Of a stretch of DNA of 64,000 bases, positions 61,407 to 64,000 are shown one piece after another. A model generated the notes under the pieces. That model was given only the letters and a program-made list of their open reading frames with translations, was not told where the DNA came from and made no database searches. A program made the position numbers and the translations under genes. Within the stretch, counting starts at the first letter, position 1. Every line of letters starts with the position of its first letter. The stretch lies in NCBI RefSeq assembly GCF_029893105.1, contig NZ_JARXWG010000004.1:1-64000 (forward strand), read 5' to 3'. The DNA is from Parabacteroides sp. PF5-9. Its GTDB lineage: Bacteria; Bacteroidota; Bacteroidia; Bacteroidales; Tannerellaceae.

Positions 61407-62324
61407 CTATTCTTTCATTTTATAGCTGATATATGCAAACCGTTTACTATCGGGCGCCCAGGAATTCACGTTGATCGTGCCTTGTCCACCAAAAAGTTCA
61501 ACGATCGTTTTAGAAGCACCGCCTTCAGCCGGCATTAACCGAAGTTTTACATTTTTATTTGCCGGATGGTCACCTGGTTTCACATCGTCTTTATTGTAGG
61601 AGATATAAACGACCTGTTTGCCGTCCGGTGAAATATGTGGAAACCATGAGTTCAGCGTTTCATCATGTGTCATCTGTGTCTGTTCGGAGCCATCTGCTTT
61701 CATCCGCCAGGCCTGCATCAGTCCGCTACGAACAGAATTAAACCAGATATATTTTCCGCAAGGCGAATATTCCGGACCATCGTCTAATCCTTCGGCAGTA
61801 GTCAGACGAACCTCTTCTCCGCCTTCAGCCGGAATGACATAGACATCGAAATTTCCGTCTCGTTGTGCACAATAGGCCAGTTGTTTTTTATCCGGACTCC
61901 AGCCGTGTAGATAACTGGGAGCCAAAGGCGTCACCAAAGTGGGAGTTCCCCCTTCAAAAGGGAACGTATAGATGCGGGATTTACCATCCTCTTTTGTTCC
62001 ATGGCTGATGGCAATATGTTTACCATCCGAACTGATTACATGGTCGTTGTTGCAACGTGTAGCAAATCCGGTATTGATTTCTATAGGCTCTCCCGGTGAA
62101 TCGGGAGATACTTTATACAGTTTTCCTCCACTATTATAAACGAGCCATTTCCCGTCAGGTGTCCAGTTAGGCGCCTCTATGTGGTAGGGGAACTCTTTAA
62201 TAACAACATGTTTACCGGTGGTCGTATCATATATTTCCAGATAGCTGATCACATTTGTCCGTTGCGCAAATGTTGTAGTAGCCATCAGGAAAAGGCCTAA
62301 AATAAGAGAAGTTGTCTTTTTCAT
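61407..62324 (-). CDS. TolB-like beta-propeller protein
   Basis: 305 aa. Signal peptide [21 protein letters not shown] then about six PD40-type blades ([109 protein letters not shown]). Each has the SPDGK turn typical of TolB/DPP-IV propellers, but no peptidase domain follows. Periplasmic binding role; ligand unknown. It follows the GH88 gene by 18 bp, so the two probably share a transcript and it may bind or sense a sugar product. Confidence 0.85.
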   Translation of the reverse strand: MKKTTSLILGLFLMATTTFAQRTNVISYLEIYDTTTGKHVVIKEFPYHIEAPNWTPDGKWLVYNSGGKLYKVSPDSPGEPIEINTGFATRCNNDHVISSDGKHIAISHGTKEDGKSRIYTFPFEGGTPTLVTPLAPSYLHGWSPDKKQLAYCAQRDGNFDVYVIPAEGGEEVRLTTAEGLDDGPEYSPCGKYIWFNSVRSGLMQAWRMKADGSEQTQMTHDETLNSWFPHISPDGKQVVYISYNKDDVKPGDHPANKNVKLRLMPAEGGASKTIVELFGGQGTINVNSWAPDSKRFAYISYKMKE

Positions 62325-62342
62325 GATCTACAATTGTTATGT

Positions 62343-63548
62343 TTAATTCTTAGTTGTTAGTCGTTTTAATCGCATTAAAGCTTCCACATAATAATAATCG
62401 GCATAGGTCAAAGGGACATCCACTTCACTGTTTCCCGGCAGATGGCCTGTGCAATGCATAATCGTGAAATAACGATTTGTGCCCGGTTCGGCCAAATAAT
62501 CCGGAGAAGAGAGTGAGCGAATCTGCTCTTCGGCAAAAGCGAGGCATTGCGCACCGAAATCACCAGTGATCAACTGACTCAATTCGATCAAAGCCGAAGC
62601 CATAATCGCAGCAGCAGACGCATCACGATAGGTGTTAGGAATGTCCGGGCTATCAAAATCCCAGTAAGGTACTTTGTCTTCCGGCATACGCGGATGATTC
62701 ATCAGGAAGAGCGCGATATTACGTGCTTGTTCGAAATATTCCGGTTTGCCTGTTTCACGCGCCATCACCACATAGCCATACAGTCCCCAGGCTTGTCCAC
62801 GAGCCCATGCCGACTCATGGCTATACCCCTGATGTGTATGTTGCGCGTGCGGAGCCCCCGTGATTGTATCGTAGGAAACAACATGATAACTGCTATAATC
62901 AGGACGAAAATGATGATTCATCGTTTTTTTAGCATGCGAATCTGCGATTTCATAAAATTGCTGATCGCCGGTTTCCTTTGACATGACGGTGAAAAATTCC
63001 AGATTCATCATATTATCAATAATCACCGGGTATTGCCAGACCTCTTTATTGAAATCCCAGGATCTGATCGCACATACAGTCGAATTATAGCGGGTTGCCA
63101 ACGAATGAGCGCCTGTAATCATAATTTCTTTATACTGCGGATTTTGGGTAATTCGGTAGCCATTCCCATAACTGCAATAGAGCATAAAACCCAAGTCATG
63201 CGTATTGGTCATGTTTTTAGCCGGTTCTACCCGGTCGGTATACATCTCTGCATATTTCTTCAGTTCAGGAGTCGAGCTGTTTTCATACAGATACCATAAT
63301 TCTCCGGGGAAAAATCCACTGCACCACCAGCCGTAATCGCTGGTTTGTAATGTTCCGTCAGGTTTTATGGTTCGCGGGAAACGTCCCTCTTCCCCTTCCA
63401 GTTCTTTCGCCATGAGTACAGATTGCTGGGTGGCGACACTCAGGCCGCGTTCGATCACGTCTGATAGTGGTTCTTTCTTCTCTTCGCCGGTGGAACAAGC
63501 TGTAACTATTAACGTGACAGCAACGATAAAAGTGGTCGATAGTTTCAT
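62343..63548 (-). CDS. Glycoside hydrolase family 88 (unsaturated glucuronyl hydrolase-like) lipoprotein
   Basis: 401 aa. Lipobox IVTAC (Cys at about residue 18). An (alpha/alpha)6-barrel with the GH88 catalytic aspartates expected in MTNTHDLGFMLYCSYGNGY and PVIIDNMMNLEFFTVMSKETG, plus SGFFPGELWYLYE, HQGYSHESAWARGQAWGLYGYVV and DSPDIPNTYRDASAAAIMASAL. These enzymes release the unsaturated uronic acid left by polysaccharide lyases. No lyase gene is visible in the window. The lipobox suggests periplasm-facing or surface anchoring. Starts the minus-strand pair with the TolB-like gene. Confidence 0.93.
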   Translation of the reverse strand: MKLSTTFIVAVTLIVTACSTGEEKKEPLSDVIERGLSVATQQSVLMAKELEGEEGRFPRTIKPDGTLQTSDYGWWCSGFFPGELWYLYENSSTPELKKYAEMYTDRVEPAKNMTNTHDLGFMLYCSYGNGYRITQNPQYKEIMITGAHSLATRYNSTVCAIRSWDFNKEVWQYPVIIDNMMNLEFFTVMSKETGDQQFYEIADSHAKKTMNHHFRPDYSSYHVVSYDTITGAPHAQHTHQGYSHESAWARGQAWGLYGYVVMARETGKPEYFEQARNIALFLMNHPRMPEDKVPYWDFDSPDIPNTYRDASAAAIMASALIELSQLITGDFGAQCLAFAEEQIRSLSSPDYLAEPGTNRYFTIMHCTGHLPGNSEVDVPLTYADYYYVEALMRLKRLTTKN

Positions 63549-63568
63549 GATATCTAAAGGATAAATTG

Positions 63569-63584
63569 TGTTTGCGCAAACATA
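63569..63584 (-). promoter_or_regulatory. -7 element and palindromic operator of the GH88 gene
   Basis: TGTTTGCGCAAACA (63569-63582) is a perfect 14-bp palindrome. On the minus strand it overlaps the -7 box TATGTTTG (63584-63577), about 30 bp before the start codon. A dimeric repressor, for example of the LacI type, could act here; no regulator gene is visible. Confidence 0.6.
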
Positions 63585-63734
63585 CGGATATTTTTTTTAT
63601 TCTTTATTCATCAGTTAAGTATAAATGTATCAAACGACAAAGAGATGTTTTCTATCTTTACTTCAATGTGCGATTACCAGCTCAACTGTTTAAAGCGCAG
63701 CATTATCATTTTGTTATTAAAAACAAACGATTAC

Positions 63735-64000
63735 TGACATAAATCACAAAAAACACCTATTCTATTAACTCGTACTTTGTCTCTTTTTACTCAACCAGGC
63801 ACCGTTTTGAATCATTTTAGGCCAAACATCGACTATTTATTCCGATTTATTCCTGTTCATCTTTCCAATTTCCCCTGAAGATTTTAAAAATGGTGCAGAT
63901 GACTTCGGAAGAACATCTAAATGGTTCGGGTCAATCATCAGCATCATTTTTTTTAGGGGTCGAAAACGGGTGAAAAAACGGGCGAAAAAACGGAAATTTC
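63735..64000 (+). repeat. Copy C of the ~440-bp repeat (cut by window end)
   Basis: Begins TGACATAAAT (63735-63744, same as copy B), CTTTTTACTCAACCAGG (about 63783-63799), GGTGCAGATGACTTCGG (63894-63910), ATCATCAGCATCATT (about 63935-63949). Non-coding, upstream of whatever lies past 64000. It fills most of the 63549-64000 gap. Confidence 0.7.

Overview
The window looks like the chromosome of a gut-type Bacteroidales bacterium, most likely Parabacteroides or a close relative. Supporting signs are a SusC/SusD pair, many lipoproteins with acidic residues after the lipobox cysteine, a type III glutamine synthetase, DapL, an OadGAB sodium pump, a porG-like/uppS/bamA/ompH/ompH/murI block, a protease with a type IX-like C-terminal domain, and promoters carrying the Bacteroidetes -7 element TAnnTTTG. 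No rRNA, tRNA, CRISPR array, phage or insertion sequence was seen.

Layout. 1-7 kb: the 3' end of a PepSY-like lipoprotein gene, gpmA, a Tat-exported sulfide:quinone oxidoreductase-like flavoprotein, and oadG-oadA-oadB. 7.5-12.3 kb: a SusC/SusD pair with no enzyme genes beside it. 12.5-22.7 kb (minus strand): cell-envelope genes (VanX-like dipeptidase, murI, two ompH, bamA, uppS, a PorG-like barrel, a DUF6242-type lipoprotein), then rsgA and frr. 23.4-25.8 kb: two lipoproteins, one BACON plus leucine-rich repeats. 26-38 kb: a phosphate locus made of an OprP-like porin, a TonB receptor, a surface lipoprotein, pstSCAB-phoU and a PhoB/PhoR-like pair. 38-53 kb: glmS, dapF, dapL, then a nitrogen-assimilation run (outer-membrane protein, P-II, amtB, asnA, glnN, gltB). 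53-64 kb: a second PepSY-like lipoprotein gene, a TPR lipoprotein, a C10 cysteine protease with its neighbour lipoprotein, a BlaI/M56 pair, a TolB-like propeller and a GH88 hydrolase.

How the parts work together. The phosphate locus is a complete starvation-response and uptake unit. Its two main promoters, at 25.9 and 31.3 kb, share the same 11-bp-periodic half-sites at the same distance from the -7 element, a candidate Pho box. The nitrogen block links ammonium entry (AmtB, P-II) with its incorporation (AsnA, GS III, GltB), but no gltD follows gltB.

Most interesting non-coding structure: (i) a diverged repeat of about 440 bp in three places (2806-3249 minus, 22806-23240 plus, 63735-64000 plus and cut by the window end); the two complete copies each sit just upstream of a -7 element; (ii) two near-identical PepSY-like gene ends in inverted orientation about 53 kb apart; (iii) a G9 tract touching the -7 element of the PepSY-like gene at 54 kb; (iv) four 22-bp iterons enclosed by a perfect 17-bp inverted repeat at 56.5 kb; (v) a TTTCAAC-type intergenic repeat that also lies in frame inside gltB.
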